Assembly: GCF_020711235.1 (NCBI RefSeq)
Contig: NZ_JAJFAV010000009.1
Coordinates: 1-64,000, forward strand
Direction: 5' to 3'
Source of the DNA: Hymenobacter sp. 15J16-1T3B
GTDB lineage: Bacteria > Bacteroidota > Bacteroidia > Cytophagales > Hymenobacteraceae
DNA: 64,000 nt
The notes beneath the pieces are model-generated. The model saw only the letters and a list, made by a program, of their open reading frames with translations, was not told where the DNA came from and ran no database searches. Positions 46,764-55,708 of the stretch are shown one piece after another; the first letter of the stretch is position 1, and each line of letters opens with the position of its first letter. Made by a program: the position numbers and the translations under genes.

Positions 46764-48326
46764 ATGCACCACCTTAGCGAACAGGAAATCATTCGCCGCA
46801 ACAAGCTCGACGAGCTGCAGAAGCTCGGCATCGAGCCCTACCCGTCGGAGCTGTTCGACGTGACCTTCTACGCCCAGGAGATTCACGACAACTACCACCC
46901 CGAGCTAAACAACTTTCAGGACGTGAGCCTGGCCGGCCGCCTGATGTCAATTCGCGTGAAGGGCAAGGCTTCGTTTGCCGAGCTGCAGGATGCCTCGGGC
47001 CGCATTCAGCTGTACATCAACCGCGACGAAATCTGCCCTGGCGAAGACAAGGAGCTCTACAACACCGTCTTCAAGAAGCTGGTGGACCTGGGCGACTTCG
47101 TGGGCGTGAAAGGCCACGTGTTCAAAACCATGGTGGGCGAAACGTCCGTGCACGTCACGGGCTTCACGCTGCTGAGCAAGGCCCTGCGCCCGTTGCCGGT
47201 GGTGAAGGAGCGCGTGGACGAGGCCACCGGTGAGAAAATCACCTACGATGCCTTTACCGACCCCGAGCAGCGATACCGCCAGCGCTACGTGGACTTAGTG
47301 GTGAACCCGCACGTGCGCGACGCCTTTGTGAAGCGCACCCAGCTGGTGCAGGCCATGCGCAATTACCTCAACGACAAAGGCTACTTGGAGGTGGAAACGC
47401 CCATCCTGCAGCCTTTGTACGGCGGGGCCGCCGCCCGCCCGTTCAAGACCCACCACAACACGCTGGACATGACGCTGTACTTGCGCATTGCCAACGAGCT
47501 GTATCTGAAGCGCCTCATCGTGGGCGGCTTCGACGGGGTGTACGAGTTCAGCAAGGACTTCCGCAACGAGGGCATGTCGCGCTTCCACAACCCGGAGTTC
47601 ACCCAGATGGAGCTGTACGTGGCCTACAAGGACTACTACTGGATGATGGATCTGGTGGAGGAAATGGTGGAGCGTGTGGCCCTGGCCCTGCACGGCAAAA
47701 CCGAAGTGCAGGTCGGCCCGAACGTCATCAACTTCCAGCGCCCCTGGAAGCGCTTCACCATGGCCGAGGCCATCGAGCACTACACCGGCTTCAACATCGA
47801 CGGCAAGAGCGAAGACGAGCTGCGTGCCGCCGCCAAGGACCTGAAAGTGGGCCTGGAGCCGAGCATGGGCAAGGCCAGAATCATCGACGAAATCTTCGGG
47901 GAGCACGTGGAGCCCAAGCTGATTCAGCCCACGTTCATCACCGACTACCCGGTGGAAATGTCGCCGCTGGCCAAGAAGCACCGCTCCAAGCCGGGCTTGG
48001 TGGAGCGCTTCGAAGCCATCTGCAACGGCAAGGAAATCTGCAACGCCTTCTCGGAGCTGAACGACCCCATCGACCAGCGCCAGCGCTTCGAAGACCAGCT
48101 GGAGCTGGGCAAGCGCGGCGACACCGAAGCCATGGTGCTCGACGAGGACTTCCTGCGCGCCCTGGAGTACGGCATGCCGCCTACGGCTGGCTTGGGCATT
48201 GGCATCGACCGCCTTTCGATGATCATGACCAACTCCAACTCCATCCAGGACGTGCTCTTTTTCCCGCAGATGAAGCCCGAACAGGCGGAAAAGAAAACCG
48301 AGAAGAGCGAAAAGCCGGTGGAATAG
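46764..48326 (+). CDS. lysS: Lysine--tRNA ligase (class II)
   Basis: Charges tRNA-Lys. 520 residues. The N-terminal OB-fold anticodon domain is at ~60-150 ([22 protein letters not shown]). The class II catalytic core has motif 2 [20 protein letters not shown] from about residue 266 and motif 3 [12 protein letters not shown] near 475. A Lys/Glu-rich tail of ~15 residues is added at the C-terminus. The ATG at 46764 is preferred; a longer frame overlaps the promoter box. Followed directly by a 36-bp hairpin. Confidence 0.96.
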   Translation: MHHLSEQEIIRRNKLDELQKLGIEPYPSELFDVTFYAQEIHDNYHPELNNFQDVSLAGRLMSIRVKGKASFAELQDASGRIQLYINRDEICPGEDKELYNTVFKKLVDLGDFVGVKGHVFKTMVGETSVHVTGFTLLSKALRPLPVVKERVDEATGEKITYDAFTDPEQRYRQRYVDLVVNPHVRDAFVKRTQLVQAMRNYLNDKGYLEVETPILQPLYGGAAARPFKTHHNTLDMTLYLRIANELYLKRLIVGGFDGVYEFSKDFRNEGMSRFHNPEFTQMELYVAYKDYYWMMDLVEEMVERVALALHGKTEVQVGPNVINFQRPWKRFTMAEAIEHYTGFNIDGKSEDELRAAAKDLKVGLEPSMGKARIIDEIFGEHVEPKLIQPTFITDYPVEMSPLAKKHRSKPGLVERFEAICNGKEICNAFSELNDPIDQRQRFEDQLELGKRGDTEAMVLDEDFLRALEYGMPPTAGLGIGIDRLSMIMTNSNSIQDVLFFPQMKPEQAEKKTEKSEKPVE

Positions 48327-48402
48327 CTGCCTTGCTTTAAAAGCCAAAACGCCCCGCCGGTGGAGTCACCGGCGGGGCGTTTTGGCTTTTAAAGCAAGGC
48401 AG
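48327..48402 (+). terminator. 36-bp perfect hairpin directly after lysS
   Basis: Arms 48327-48362 and 48367-48402 are exact complements around a GAGT tetraloop, beginning at the base after the lysS stop codon. Internal AAAACGCCCCGCCGG / GGCGGGGCGTTTT gives a classical bidirectional terminator core; the outer ~14 bp are unusual extra pairing. Confidence 0.85.
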
Positions 48403-48429
48403 GCCGAAGGGAAGGTACCCGCCGTAAAT

Positions 48430-48687
48430 GTCGAAAGCCCCTCGTGCTAATAACGTGCACGGGGGGCTTTCTTCTATTAATCAGTTAACCATTCCAGTCA
48501 GTACACATCGGAGAAATGTGCGATGGACAAGTGCGATTTTGCTGCGAGGTTGTTTGACCAGATCCTTGCAGAAGCTCCACCGTCGGCAATTTTACTCCAA
48601 AGGTTTATCCGACCTTCTTACTAAACTGATTACACTGTCTTTAACGGCCGCATTACGAGAAGGTTACGCAGCCGGAAGTTTTTTTTT
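48430..48687 (+). repeat. Structured tandem element, unit 1
   Basis: Starts with a 15-bp hairpin (48433-48447 with 48457-48471, one G-U) and ends with an imperfect hairpin (GGCCGCATTAC ... GTTACGCAGCC) followed by nine T. Aligned to unit 2 at offsets of 299 to 307 with only small indels. Open frames are poor, so a non-coding RNA is the favoured reading; strand is inferred from the terminal T-run. Confidence 0.55.
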
Positions 48688-48728
48688 GTTTGCGTCCGGC
48701 AGCGGTGTGCTGCCTTTGAACCCAAAAA

Positions 48729-48989
48729 GTCGAAAGGCCTCGCACCAGCATTGACGGGTACGAGGCCTTTCTTTGAGAAACTGTCTGTAGCTAATTCAAC
48801 TGCTTGAAAAGCCGAAGAAGCTTACCAGAAATCAGGTTGATTTTGCTGACACGGTTGTTAAACCAATCCGTACAGAAGCTCAACTCGTTGGCAATTTTGC
48901 TTCGGAGTACAAATGCAGTGATTTGTCTAAGGCAATTTCTACTCTCCTTAACGGCCGCGTTACAGGAAGGTTACGCAGCCGGCAATTTT
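48729..48989 (+). repeat. Structured tandem element, unit 2
   Basis: Second copy of the element. The leading hairpin keeps its position but changes sequence on both arms (GAAAGGCCTCG / CGAGGCCTTTC), a compensatory pattern. Shared blocks with unit 1 include GATTTTGCTG, CAGAAGCTC, GGCAATTTT and the 3' TTAACGGCCGC...GGTTACGCAGCCGG followed by a T-run. Confidence 0.55.
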
Positions 48990-48990
48990 T

Positions 48991-49452
48991 TTAGCTGCCG
49001 ACGCCACTACCGCCGGTCGTTCCGCCGGTACCAGCCGCATCCTCGGGGCTGCCGGTGCCTTGCGAATACGTAGCCGTCGAGGCGGAATCAGGGCCGTCGA
49101 CGGGACCGGAACCAGACGACGAGCCGTTGCCCGAGGTTTTGCGGCCTCCGCCGCCTTTGCTACCGGTGCTTTTGCCGCTGCTGCTGCCAAGGCCCGCCAG
49201 GGCGTCTTCGGCCCCCGAGCGGTCGGCGTTGTCGCCTTCGCCGCTGCCGCTGGCGCCCCCTTTAAGGGCATCGAGCTTGGAGAGGCCGTCTTGCAGGAGC
49301 TTGTTGAGGTCGTCGCCGAATTTGCCGAGCGACTTGCCCCAGTTTTCGCGGGTGGCCGTGCCGGTTTCGGGGGCCATCAGCAGGCCGGCTACGATGCCGG
49401 CGCTGGCACCGGCCAGCAGGGCGAGAAGTACTTTACCGCTGTTGTCTTTCAT
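48991..49452 (-). CDS. YtxH-domain protein with Gly/Ser-rich tail
   Basis: A 153-residue protein. Residues 5-35 (GKVLLALLAGASAGIVAGLL then APETGTATR) form the YtxH glycine-zipper membrane helix. An amphipathic stretch (GKFGDDLNKLLQDGLSKLDAL) follows, then ~85 residues of Gly/Ser/Asp low complexity. YtxH proteins are stress-linked in other phyla. A paralogue lies 150 bases upstream on the same strand with a nearly identical N-terminus. Confidence 0.75.
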   Translation of the reverse strand: MKDNSGKVLLALLAGASAGIVAGLLMAPETGTATRENWGKSLGKFGDDLNKLLQDGLSKLDALKGGASGSGEGDNADRSGAEDALAGLGSSSGKSTGSKGGGGRKTSGNGSSSGSGPVDGPDSASTATYSQGTGSPEDAAGTGGTTGGSGVGS

Positions 49453-49546
49453 AACAAGCTAGATGAGTTTGGATGTGGGGGAAGAATGCAGGTGGCCGCC
49501 GGGGCCGGTAGTTGCTAACGATAATGTGCAGGGAAAGTTATCATGC

Positions 49547-49581
49547 AAAACGCCCCGTACCGGGCCGGTACGGGGCGTTTT
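49547..49581 (-). terminator. Terminator between the YtxH paralogues
   Basis: 16-bp perfect stem (AAAACGCCCCGTACCG and complement) with a GGC loop and flanking A/T runs; it serves the upstream YtxH-CsbD gene on the minus strand. Confidence 0.75.
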
Positions 49582-49604
49582 GAGAACTACTAAGCAGCTC
49601 AGAC

Positions 49605-50039
49605 CTACAGGTCGTTGAGCAGTTTCACGATTTCGCGCTTGCCTTTGCCGAGCTTCTCCTGCAGGCGGCCCACCAGTTCGTCGGCGGCGCCTTCGGAGTA
49701 CTCCAGGTCTTCGTCGGTGAGCTGGGCGTACTGCTGCTTCAGCTTGCCTTTCGACTCGTTCCAGTCGCCCTTCAGGTTCAGGCTGGAACCGGCACCGGTC
49801 ACGCCCAGGTCTTCCAGTTTCTCCACGAGGGTCTTGAACGAACCGTCGAGCTGGGTGCCGAATTTGTTCAGCTGCTCGCCCAGTTGGTCGCCGTATTTGC
49901 CGGCGTAGTTTTTCAGGTTGCCGCGGGTGGCGCTGCCCTTGTCGGGAGCGATGAGCAGACCGGCTACGATACCAGCGCTGGCGCCGGCCAGCAGGGCCAG
50001 CAGGACTTTGCCCGTGTTGTTGTCTTCGTTGTAAGACAT
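49605..50039 (-). CDS. YtxH-CsbD fusion protein
   Basis: A 144-residue protein joining two stress-associated modules. Residues ~9-40 are a YtxH helix almost identical to the neighbouring paralogue (GKVLLALLAGASAGIVAGLL). After an amphipathic linker (40-80), residues ~88-140 read GDWNESKGKLKQQYAQLTDE onward with EGAADELVGRLQEKLGKGK, a CsbD-like domain. CsbD proteins belong to general stress regulons; a membrane-tethered role in envelope stress is plausible. Confidence 0.78.
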   Translation of the reverse strand: MSYNEDNNTGKVLLALLAGASAGIVAGLLIAPDKGSATRGNLKNYAGKYGDQLGEQLNKFGTQLDGSFKTLVEKLEDLGVTGAGSSLNLKGDWNESKGKLKQQYAQLTDEDLEYSEGAADELVGRLQEKLGKGKREIVKLLNDL

Positions 50040-50307
50040 GGTGAAGGAGGATGTAGGGTTGAAAGAAAGGTTCGGGGTTGATAAACCGGTCGGCCTATAT
50101 ATCCGACAGTCGATTTGACCTGCCTATACGGAAGGCCTACGGTCGGGTTGTAAGCGCGGCGGCGAAATCCAATACCGGCCGGCAACAATATAGTTTTAAA
50201 AATATATTAAGACCGCGGGCTGTCCGCTGAACCCCTGGCATTTACCGCGGCGCATGACCGCGGCTCCGGCTTTCGCCGTATTTTTCCGCTCACCAAGCCG
50301 CTTTCCC

Positions 50308-50562
50308 ATGACCAACCGCTTGCTTTCGGCCGCCGCCCTGCTGGCCCTGCTGCTCAGCGGCGCCTGCCACCGCGCCGCGGCGCCCACCGAAACCGCCGCC
50401 GACTGCATCGACCCCAGCAAGATTCGCAAAGACGCCATGTGCACCATGGAGTACAACCCGGTGTGCGGCTGCGACAACAAAACCTACAGCAACGCCTGCC
50501 AGGCCAGCAACGCCGGCGTGAAAACCTTCACCCCCGGCGCCTGCCCCGGCACCCAAAACTAA
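50308..50562 (+). CDS. Kazal-type protease-inhibitor lipoprotein
   Basis: An 84-residue lipoprotein with lipobox LSGAC (Cys20). The mature part contains one compact Kazal-like domain with six cysteines (33, 45, 53, 55, 64, 79) and the signature VCGCDNKTYSNACQA. Such domains bind the active site of serine proteases; in a bacterial lipoprotein it could protect the cell surface from host or competitor proteases, or control a self protease. The ATG at 50308 gives a proper lipoprotein leader. It is 8 bases before the cupin gene. Confidence 0.85.
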   Translation: MTNRLLSAAALLALLLSGACHRAAAPTETAADCIDPSKIRKDAMCTMEYNPVCGCDNKTYSNACQASNAGVKTFTPGACPGTQN

Positions 50563-50570
50563 CCCACCGC

Positions 50571-50942
50571 ATGGCTGACAAACGCTACATCCTGAACCCG
50601 GCGCCCTTTGTGGTGCCCACCACCGACGGCAAGCTCATCGAGGAGCACGTGGGGCTGGCCAGCACCGGCAGCGGCCAGTATAGCCTGGCGCACATGGTGG
50701 CCCCGCCCCAGTGGAGCGAGCCGCACCAGCGCCCGGAGTTCGACGAAATTACCATCGTGGTGCGCGGGCGCAAGCGCTTTGAAATCGACGGCGACGTGGT
50801 GGAGCTGGCCGCCGGGCAGGCGCTGCTCATCAAGGGCGGGGCGCGGGTACGCTACTCCAACCCCTTCGACGCGGAGTGCGAATACTGGTCGATTTGCGTG
50901 CCGGCCTTCAGCCCGGCTACGGTGCACCGCGAAGACGAGTAA
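50571..50942 (+). CDS. Cupin-domain protein
   Basis: A 123-residue cytoplasmic cupin. PQWSEPHQRPEFDEITIVVRG is cupin motif 1 with His and Glu ligands, and AGQALLIKGGARVRYSNP fits motif 2, though its usual His is replaced. Possibly a ligand-binding rather than catalytic member. Likely co-transcribed with the Kazal lipoprotein; followed by its own terminator. Confidence 0.8.
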   Translation: MADKRYILNPAPFVVPTTDGKLIEEHVGLASTGSGQYSLAHMVAPPQWSEPHQRPEFDEITIVVRGRKRFEIDGDVVELAAGQALLIKGGARVRYSNPFDAECEYWSICVPAFSPATVHREDE

Positions 50943-50962
50943 GCGGCTATTCAATGCCCAGC

Positions 50963-50991
50963 AAAGGCGCCTATATTCAGGCGCCTTTTTC
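50963..50991 (+). terminator. Terminator after the cupin gene
   Basis: 10-bp stem AAAGGCGCCT / AGGCGCCTTT with a 6-base loop and T-run, 20 bases after the cupin stop. Confidence 0.75.
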
Positions 50992-51013
50992 GTTTTCATC
51001 TATCCCTCGGCCC

Positions 51014-51871
51014 ATGGATCAGCGCATCATCAATCTTTTCGACGAATACACCCACCGCCCACTTACTCGGCAGGAGTTTATGCGGCGGCTGGTGCAGCTC
51101 ACCGGCAGCCTCGCCCTGGCCACCACGGCCCTGGGCCTGCTCGACCCGGGCTACGCCGAAGCCGCCACGGTGCCCGAGGACGACCAAGACCTGGTGACGG
51201 AAGAGGTGAGTTGGCCCGGCGAGGGCGCCACCGTAACGGGCTACCTGGTGCACCCCAAGGGCAAGAAAAAGCGCGGCGCGGTGGTGGTTATCCACGAAAA
51301 CCGCGGCCTGACACCCCACATCAAGGATGTGACGCGGCGCGTGGCCAAGGCCGGCTACTTGGCCCTGGGCGTGGATGCGCTGTCGGTGCTGGGCGGCACG
51401 CCGACGGACGAGGAAAAAGGCCGGGAGCTGATTGGCAAGCTCGACGCGACGCAAAACCTCCACAACTACCTGCGGGCGCTGGAGTACCTGCGCGCCCGGC
51501 CCGACTCGAACGGCAAAACCGGCTGCGTGGGCTTCTGCTGGGGCGGGGCCCTGGCCAATCAGCTGGCGGTGCACGACCCGAAGCTGAATGCCGCGGTGGC
51601 CTACTACGGCCGGCAGCCCGACGCGGCCGACGCGCCCAAAGTGAAGGCCCACCTGATGATGCACTACGCCGGCCTCGACGAGCGGGTGAATGCCGGGCTC
51701 ACGACCTGGGCCATGGCCCTCACGAATGCCGGCGTGAAGTACGAGCAGTACCTGTACGAGGGCGCCCAACATGCCTTCAACAACGACTCCTCGCCGGCGC
51801 GCTACAACGAAGCCGCCGCCAAGCTGGCCTGGGAGCGGACGCTAAAGCTGTTCAAACAGAAGTTAGGATAG
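51014..51871 (+). CDS. Exported dienelactone hydrolase-family protein
   Basis: A 285-residue alpha/beta hydrolase with the cysteine nucleophile of dienelactone hydrolases: Cys175 in GFCWGG, Asp222 in YAGLDERV and His253 in AQHAFNND, plus Glu95 in IHENRG that polarises the thiol in this family. The first ~50 residues hold TRQEFMRRLVQLTGSLALATTALG, a leader-like segment with a paired arginine that may direct export. Starts at ATG 51014, just after a terminator. Confidence 0.87.
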   Translation: MDQRIINLFDEYTHRPLTRQEFMRRLVQLTGSLALATTALGLLDPGYAEAATVPEDDQDLVTEEVSWPGEGATVTGYLVHPKGKKKRGAVVVIHENRGLTPHIKDVTRRVAKAGYLALGVDALSVLGGTPTDEEKGRELIGKLDATQNLHNYLRALEYLRARPDSNGKTGCVGFCWGGALANQLAVHDPKLNAAVAYYGRQPDAADAPKVKAHLMMHYAGLDERVNAGLTTWAMALTNAGVKYEQYLYEGAQHAFNNDSSPARYNEAAAKLAWERTLKLFKQKLG

Positions 51872-51890
51872 GCCACTTCCCCTGCGTGTT

Positions 51891-52184
51891 ATGGATGTTG
51901 CATTATTCGTCTTCCTCTTTCTGCTGCTGGCCTCGCCGGTGCTTTGGATGGTCAGTGTGGTGCTGTTACTGGACTGGCGCCGCTTTTGGCAATTCTTCCT
52001 GCTGAATCTGGCGCTGCTGGCGGGCTACCTGATGTTGTTCTTTGGTACGGAGCTGCTCCGTTTTGGGCACGATGAATACGGCCTGCGCCAAGCCTTTGGG
52101 GCGCTGCTGGCCGTGACTCTGCACGTTGTGCTTGGTTTTGGCTTCGCCGTGGGCTTCCGGCTATATCAACGGCACGCCGCCTGA
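51891..52184 (+). CDS. Small membrane protein, three helices
   Basis: A 97-residue protein with hydrophobic segments at about 3-27, 33-51 and 69-88. No family recognised. It begins 19 bases after the dienelactone hydrolase stop and is probably on the same transcript; a strong hairpin follows. Confidence 0.6.
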   Translation: MDVALFVFLFLLLASPVLWMVSVVLLLDWRRFWQFFLLNLALLAGYLMLFFGTELLRFGHDEYGLRQAFGALLAVTLHVVLGFGFAVGFRLYQRHAA

Positions 52185-52203
52185 ATAGCGCCAGCAGCAT
52201 AAC

Positions 52204-52246
52204 GCAAAAAGCCCCGACGGTAACTGGTACCGTCGGGGCTTTTTGC
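52204..52246 (+). terminator. 19-bp bidirectional terminator
   Basis: Perfect arms 52204-52222 and 52228-52246 with A5/T5 ends. It separates the convergent small membrane protein gene and the M28 peptidase gene and can serve both. Confidence 0.85.
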
Positions 52247-52264
52247 TGACTGGCCTACGGCAAG

Positions 52265-53827
52265 CTACGACTTCGGTTGCGGGGCGGGCAGCGGTTTGCG
52301 CGGCAGTTTTTGGTCGCGCATAGCGGCGTTATACACGAACGAAGCCACGATGACGGAGGCCTGCTTTAAGTCGTCAGGCTGCAGCCGCTCGTAGGTGTCC
52401 ATGTTGGTGTGGTGAGTGCGGGTGTTGTAGTCGAGCCCGTCCTGGATGAACTGGAAGCCGGGCAGGCCCACCGCGTCGAAGGCCAAGTGGTCGGTGCCGC
52501 CGGTGTTGCGGGGCGTCACCGTCGTGGCGCCTAGGTCGGCAAAAGGCCGGAGCCACTCGGTGAAGATGGGCTGCACCTGCTCGTTACCCTGGGCGTATAT
52601 GCCGCGGATTTTGCCCGAGCCGTTGTCGAGGTTGAAGTAAGCGGCCAGTTTTTCGTGCTCGGGCAGCAGTTTCATGGTGGCCGGGTCGCCGAAGTGATTC
52701 TTCACGTAGTTGCGCGAGCCGTGCAGGCCCTGCTCCTCCTCGCCCCACAAGGCCACCCGGATGGTGCGGCGCGGCTTCACGTTGAGGGTTTTCAGAATGC
52801 GCACGGCTTCCATCATCACGGCGCAGCCGGCGGCGTTATCGGTGGCGCCGGTGGCGGCGTGCCAGGAGTCGAGGTGGGCGCCGAGCATGACGACTTCGCT
52901 CTTGAGCTTTTTGTCGGTGCCGGGAATTTCGGCCACCACGTTGTAGCCTTTCAGGTCCTGGGTCTGAAACTTGGTTTTAGTCTCCATTTCCAACTCTACC
53001 GGGATGCCCGCTTCTACCAGCCGGATTAGGCGCAGCTGGTCCTCGGGTGCCATTTCGATTTCGGGCAGCACGGGCTTGGCGTCGGCGGCGTAAGGGGCAC
53101 CGTTGGAGGTGAAGAACGTGCCGTGCGAACCGCCGCGGGTGCTGAGCACGGCCGCGGCGCCCTCCTGCAGGAACATTTCCGTCATCTTGGTGCGTAAGGC
53201 GGCGCGGGCCCGGTAGGCGTTGCGGGCCGCCTCGTCGCCGCCGGGGCGGGCGGCATTGGCCTCGGCCGGCGCGGTCATCTTCTGCAGCTCGTCGTCGGTG
53301 TAGCGCTTGGCGTCGGCCGTGAAAGTGGTTTTGGGCTCCTGCGCCACTTCCGTCAGCACGATTTTGTCGCGCAGCTGGCCCTTGTACTTGTCGAGGTCGG
53401 CTTCCGCGGCGGCTTTCACCAGCACCACCTGCTTTTTCAGCACGCCGTTGGTGCCCGGCGTCCAGGCTTTCGGCGCCCCGATCATGGCGTGGTAGTAGGG
53501 CGCCGTCATGGCCACGTAGGACTTCTCGATGTCCCAGCCGCGGCCGAAGTCGCCCCAGGGCTCGATTTTCGCGTTCGAGAGGCCCCACAAGGCCATTTGC
53601 TTCTGCGTCCACTCGTTGGCGCGCTTCAGGCCCTCGGAGTTGGCCAGGCGCGGACCGCACACGTCGGTGAGGTAAAAGGCCGTTTCCATAACCTTGGAGC
53701 GGTTCAGTCCCTCGTCGCGGATTTTGGCCAGGGTGGCCTGGTCGAGTTTTTCGGCGGCTTGCTGGGCCAGCGCGGGTGCGGTAGCGGTGAGGCCGTAGGC
53801 AACGGCCAGGTAGAGTAGTTTTTGCAT
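52265..53827 (-). CDS. Secreted M28-family metallopeptidase
   Basis: A 520-residue Zn aminopeptidase/carboxypeptidase of the M28 family. A signal peptide (hydrophobic 5-20, cleavage at ALAQ) directs export. A PA-like insert precedes the catalytic domain. Metal ligands are visible as His318-x-Asp320 in GAHLDSW, Asp330 in ATDNAAGC, Glu in [10 protein letters not shown], and an acidic residue in YFNLDNGSG, with the final His in [11 protein letters not shown]. It digests peptides in the periplasm or medium. Confidence 0.9.
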   Translation of the reverse strand: MQKLLYLAVAYGLTATAPALAQQAAEKLDQATLAKIRDEGLNRSKVMETAFYLTDVCGPRLANSEGLKRANEWTQKQMALWGLSNAKIEPWGDFGRGWDIEKSYVAMTAPYYHAMIGAPKAWTPGTNGVLKKQVVLVKAAAEADLDKYKGQLRDKIVLTEVAQEPKTTFTADAKRYTDDELQKMTAPAEANAARPGGDEAARNAYRARAALRTKMTEMFLQEGAAAVLSTRGGSHGTFFTSNGAPYAADAKPVLPEIEMAPEDQLRLIRLVEAGIPVELEMETKTKFQTQDLKGYNVVAEIPGTDKKLKSEVVMLGAHLDSWHAATGATDNAAGCAVMMEAVRILKTLNVKPRRTIRVALWGEEEQGLHGSRNYVKNHFGDPATMKLLPEHEKLAAYFNLDNGSGKIRGIYAQGNEQVQPIFTEWLRPFADLGATTVTPRNTGGTDHLAFDAVGLPGFQFIQDGLDYNTRTHHTNMDTYERLQPDDLKQASVIVASFVYNAAMRDQKLPRKPLPAPQPKS

Positions 53828-54057
53828 GGGGCAGCGAATGGGGTGCGGTTGTGCGAGGACCCAAGAAACGCGAAAGGGACGAGGTTTTTACTTAGGCGTT
53901 GCGCTGCCGCCGCTTTATCCCGATTTGAGGCACCAACGGGCTAGAGCGTGCCCTGGTCAGCTTTAGTCGATGCCGGCATTTCCCAATATGGGCACGCCTT
54001 GCTTCTGCCGTTTTTTCCCGATATTATCCCAGTAGTATCACTCCTAAATCCTGTCGC

Positions 54058-54852
54058 ATGAGCGCGCTGAAACGCAACAACGTGCACGTAGCCGGCCGCG
54101 GCCAGCAAGCGTTGCTGTTTGTCAACGGCTTCGGCTGCGACCAAACCATCTGGCGCTACATCCTGCCCGCGCTGGCCGAGCACTTCCGCTTGGTGCTCTT
54201 CGACCACGTCGGGGCCGGCCTTTCCGATGCCAAGGCGTACGACCCGCTGAAGTACGCCTCGCTGCAGGGCTACGCCCAGGACGTACTCGACATTTGCCAG
54301 GAGCTGGACCTGAGCGACGTGACGCTGGTAGGACACTCCGTCGGCGGCATGATTGGGGCGCTGGCCGCCATCCGGGAGCCCGACCGGTTTGCCCGGCTGC
54401 TGCTGCTCTGCCCCTCGCCCTACTACCTCAACGAGGCCGACTACCACGGCGGTTTCGACCGGGCCGACATCGACAACATGCTCGGTTTCATGGAGCGTGA
54501 CTTCGTGGAGTGGGCCGATTCGTTTGCGCCGCTCATCATGGGCAACCCCGACCGGCCGACCCTCTCGGCTGAGCTCATCCACAGCTTTTGCCAAAACGAC
54601 CCGGCCATTGCCAAGCAGTTTGCCCGCGTCACCTTCCTCTCCGACAACCGCCCGGATCTGGTGCAGCTGCGCACGCCCTGCCTGCTGGTGCAGTGCGCCG
54701 AAGACCTTATTGCCCCGCTGGAAGTCGGCGACTACCTGCGCGAAACCATTCCGCAGGCCACGCTGGTCACGCTGCCGGTGAGCGGGCACTGCCCGCACGT
54801 GAGTGCCCCGCGCGAGACGCTGGCGGCCCTGGAAGCCTACATGGCCGCCTGA
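54058..54852 (+). CDS. RsbQ/KAI2-like alpha/beta hydrolase
   Basis: A 264-residue hydrolase with a complete Ser94-Asp216-His244 triad (VGHSVGGM, QCAEDLIAP, SGHCPH). Its N-terminal GFGCDQTIWR, DHVGAGLSD, PSPYYLNEADYHGGF and CQNDPAIAKQFARVTFLSD blocks closely follow RsbQ of Bacillus, the partner of the RsbP phosphatase in energy-stress sigma-B activation, and the plant KAI2/D14 receptors. No RsbP-like gene lies here; instead a LytS/LytTR pair is adjacent on the opposite strand. It may sense or hydrolyse a small hydrophobic molecule. Confidence 0.88.
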   Translation: MSALKRNNVHVAGRGQQALLFVNGFGCDQTIWRYILPALAEHFRLVLFDHVGAGLSDAKAYDPLKYASLQGYAQDVLDICQELDLSDVTLVGHSVGGMIGALAAIREPDRFARLLLLCPSPYYLNEADYHGGFDRADIDNMLGFMERDFVEWADSFAPLIMGNPDRPTLSAELIHSFCQNDPAIAKQFARVTFLSDNRPDLVQLRTPCLLVQCAEDLIAPLEVGDYLRETIPQATLVTLPVSGHCPHVSAPRETLAALEAYMAA

Positions 54853-54928
54853 TCCAGCCCCAGTCCGCCTCACGGCCAGCCCGCGTTTGCGCCGCCGGAC
54901 TTTTGGCCTCTCGGCTACAGTACCGCCA

Positions 54929-55675
54929 TCAGCGCAGGTTCAGGCGGCGCAGCACCTCCTGGCGGAAGGTGGCGCCCACCGGCACTTCGCGGCCGCCCAC
55001 CAGCAGGCTGTTGCCGCTGAGCCGCTCCACGCCGCTCAGGTTGACGAGGTAGGACTTGTGGGTGCGCACAAACTGCGCGGCCGGCAGCTGATTTTCCATT
55101 TGCTTCATGGTTTCGGCGGTGAGCAGCACACGGCCCGAGGCCAGGTGGCACTTCACGAAGTTGCCGTAGCCCTCCACGAACCGCAGCTCCGCGAAGCGCA
55201 CCCGCTCGGTACCGGCGTCGGTTTTGATAAACACGAAGTCGGGCGCCGCCGGGGCGGTGGTGGGCGCGGCCACGGGCAGCGCGGCGGCCGCAGCGGGCTG
55301 CTGGGCGTGCAGGCGGTTGATGGTTTTCACGAACCGGTCGAAGCGCACGGGCTTGAGCAGGTAGTCAGCCACGCCGAGGTCGAAGGCATCGAGGGCGTGG
55401 TTGGCGTGGGCGGTGCAGAGCACCACGGCCGGCGGCTGGGGCAGGGCGCGCAGCAGCTCCAGGCCGGTCAGCTCGGGCATGTCCACGTCGAGAAAAAGCA
55501 CGTCCACCGGGGTGGTGCGCAGCACGGTGAGGGCCTCCACCGAGCCGTAGCAACTGCCAGCCCAGCTGACCAGGCCGGGCAGGCGGTCGAGGTAGGTGCG
55601 CAGTACCGTGTGAGCCAGGGGCTCATCATCGACGATCAGGCAGCGCAGGGGCGCGGGAGTAGCAGCGGGCAGCAT
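54929..55675 (-). CDS. LytTR-family response regulator
   Basis: A 248-residue DNA-binding response regulator. The receiver domain (residues ~9-125) has acidic residues 16-17 and phospho-acceptor Asp63 (LDVDMPELTG), with Lys near 112 (LLKPVRF). A Pro/Ala-rich linker precedes the C-terminal LytTR domain (~148-248) with VEGYGNFVKCHLASG and VRTHKSYLVNL. It is 33 bases downstream of its histidine kinase, and the two form a two-component pair. Confidence 0.92.
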   Translation of the reverse strand: MLPAATPAPLRCLIVDDEPLAHTVLRTYLDRLPGLVSWAGSCYGSVEALTVLRTTPVDVLFLDVDMPELTGLELLRALPQPPAVVLCTAHANHALDAFDLGVADYLLKPVRFDRFVKTINRLHAQQPAAAAALPVAAPTTAPAAPDFVFIKTDAGTERVRFAELRFVEGYGNFVKCHLASGRVLLTAETMKQMENQLPAAQFVRTHKSYLVNLSGVERLSGNSLLVGGREVPVGATFRQEVLRRLNLR

Positions 55676-55708
55676 GGGGGCAACAAGAACGGGCGGTTAG
55701 CGGCGAAA

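Noticed and set aside
48428-49073. Short plus-strand ORFs in the two tandem units
   Set aside because: Starts are an ATG inside a hairpin and a TTG, and small indels break the alignment between the ends, so RNA is preferred. The in-frame similarity near the 3' ends is recorded in the findings.
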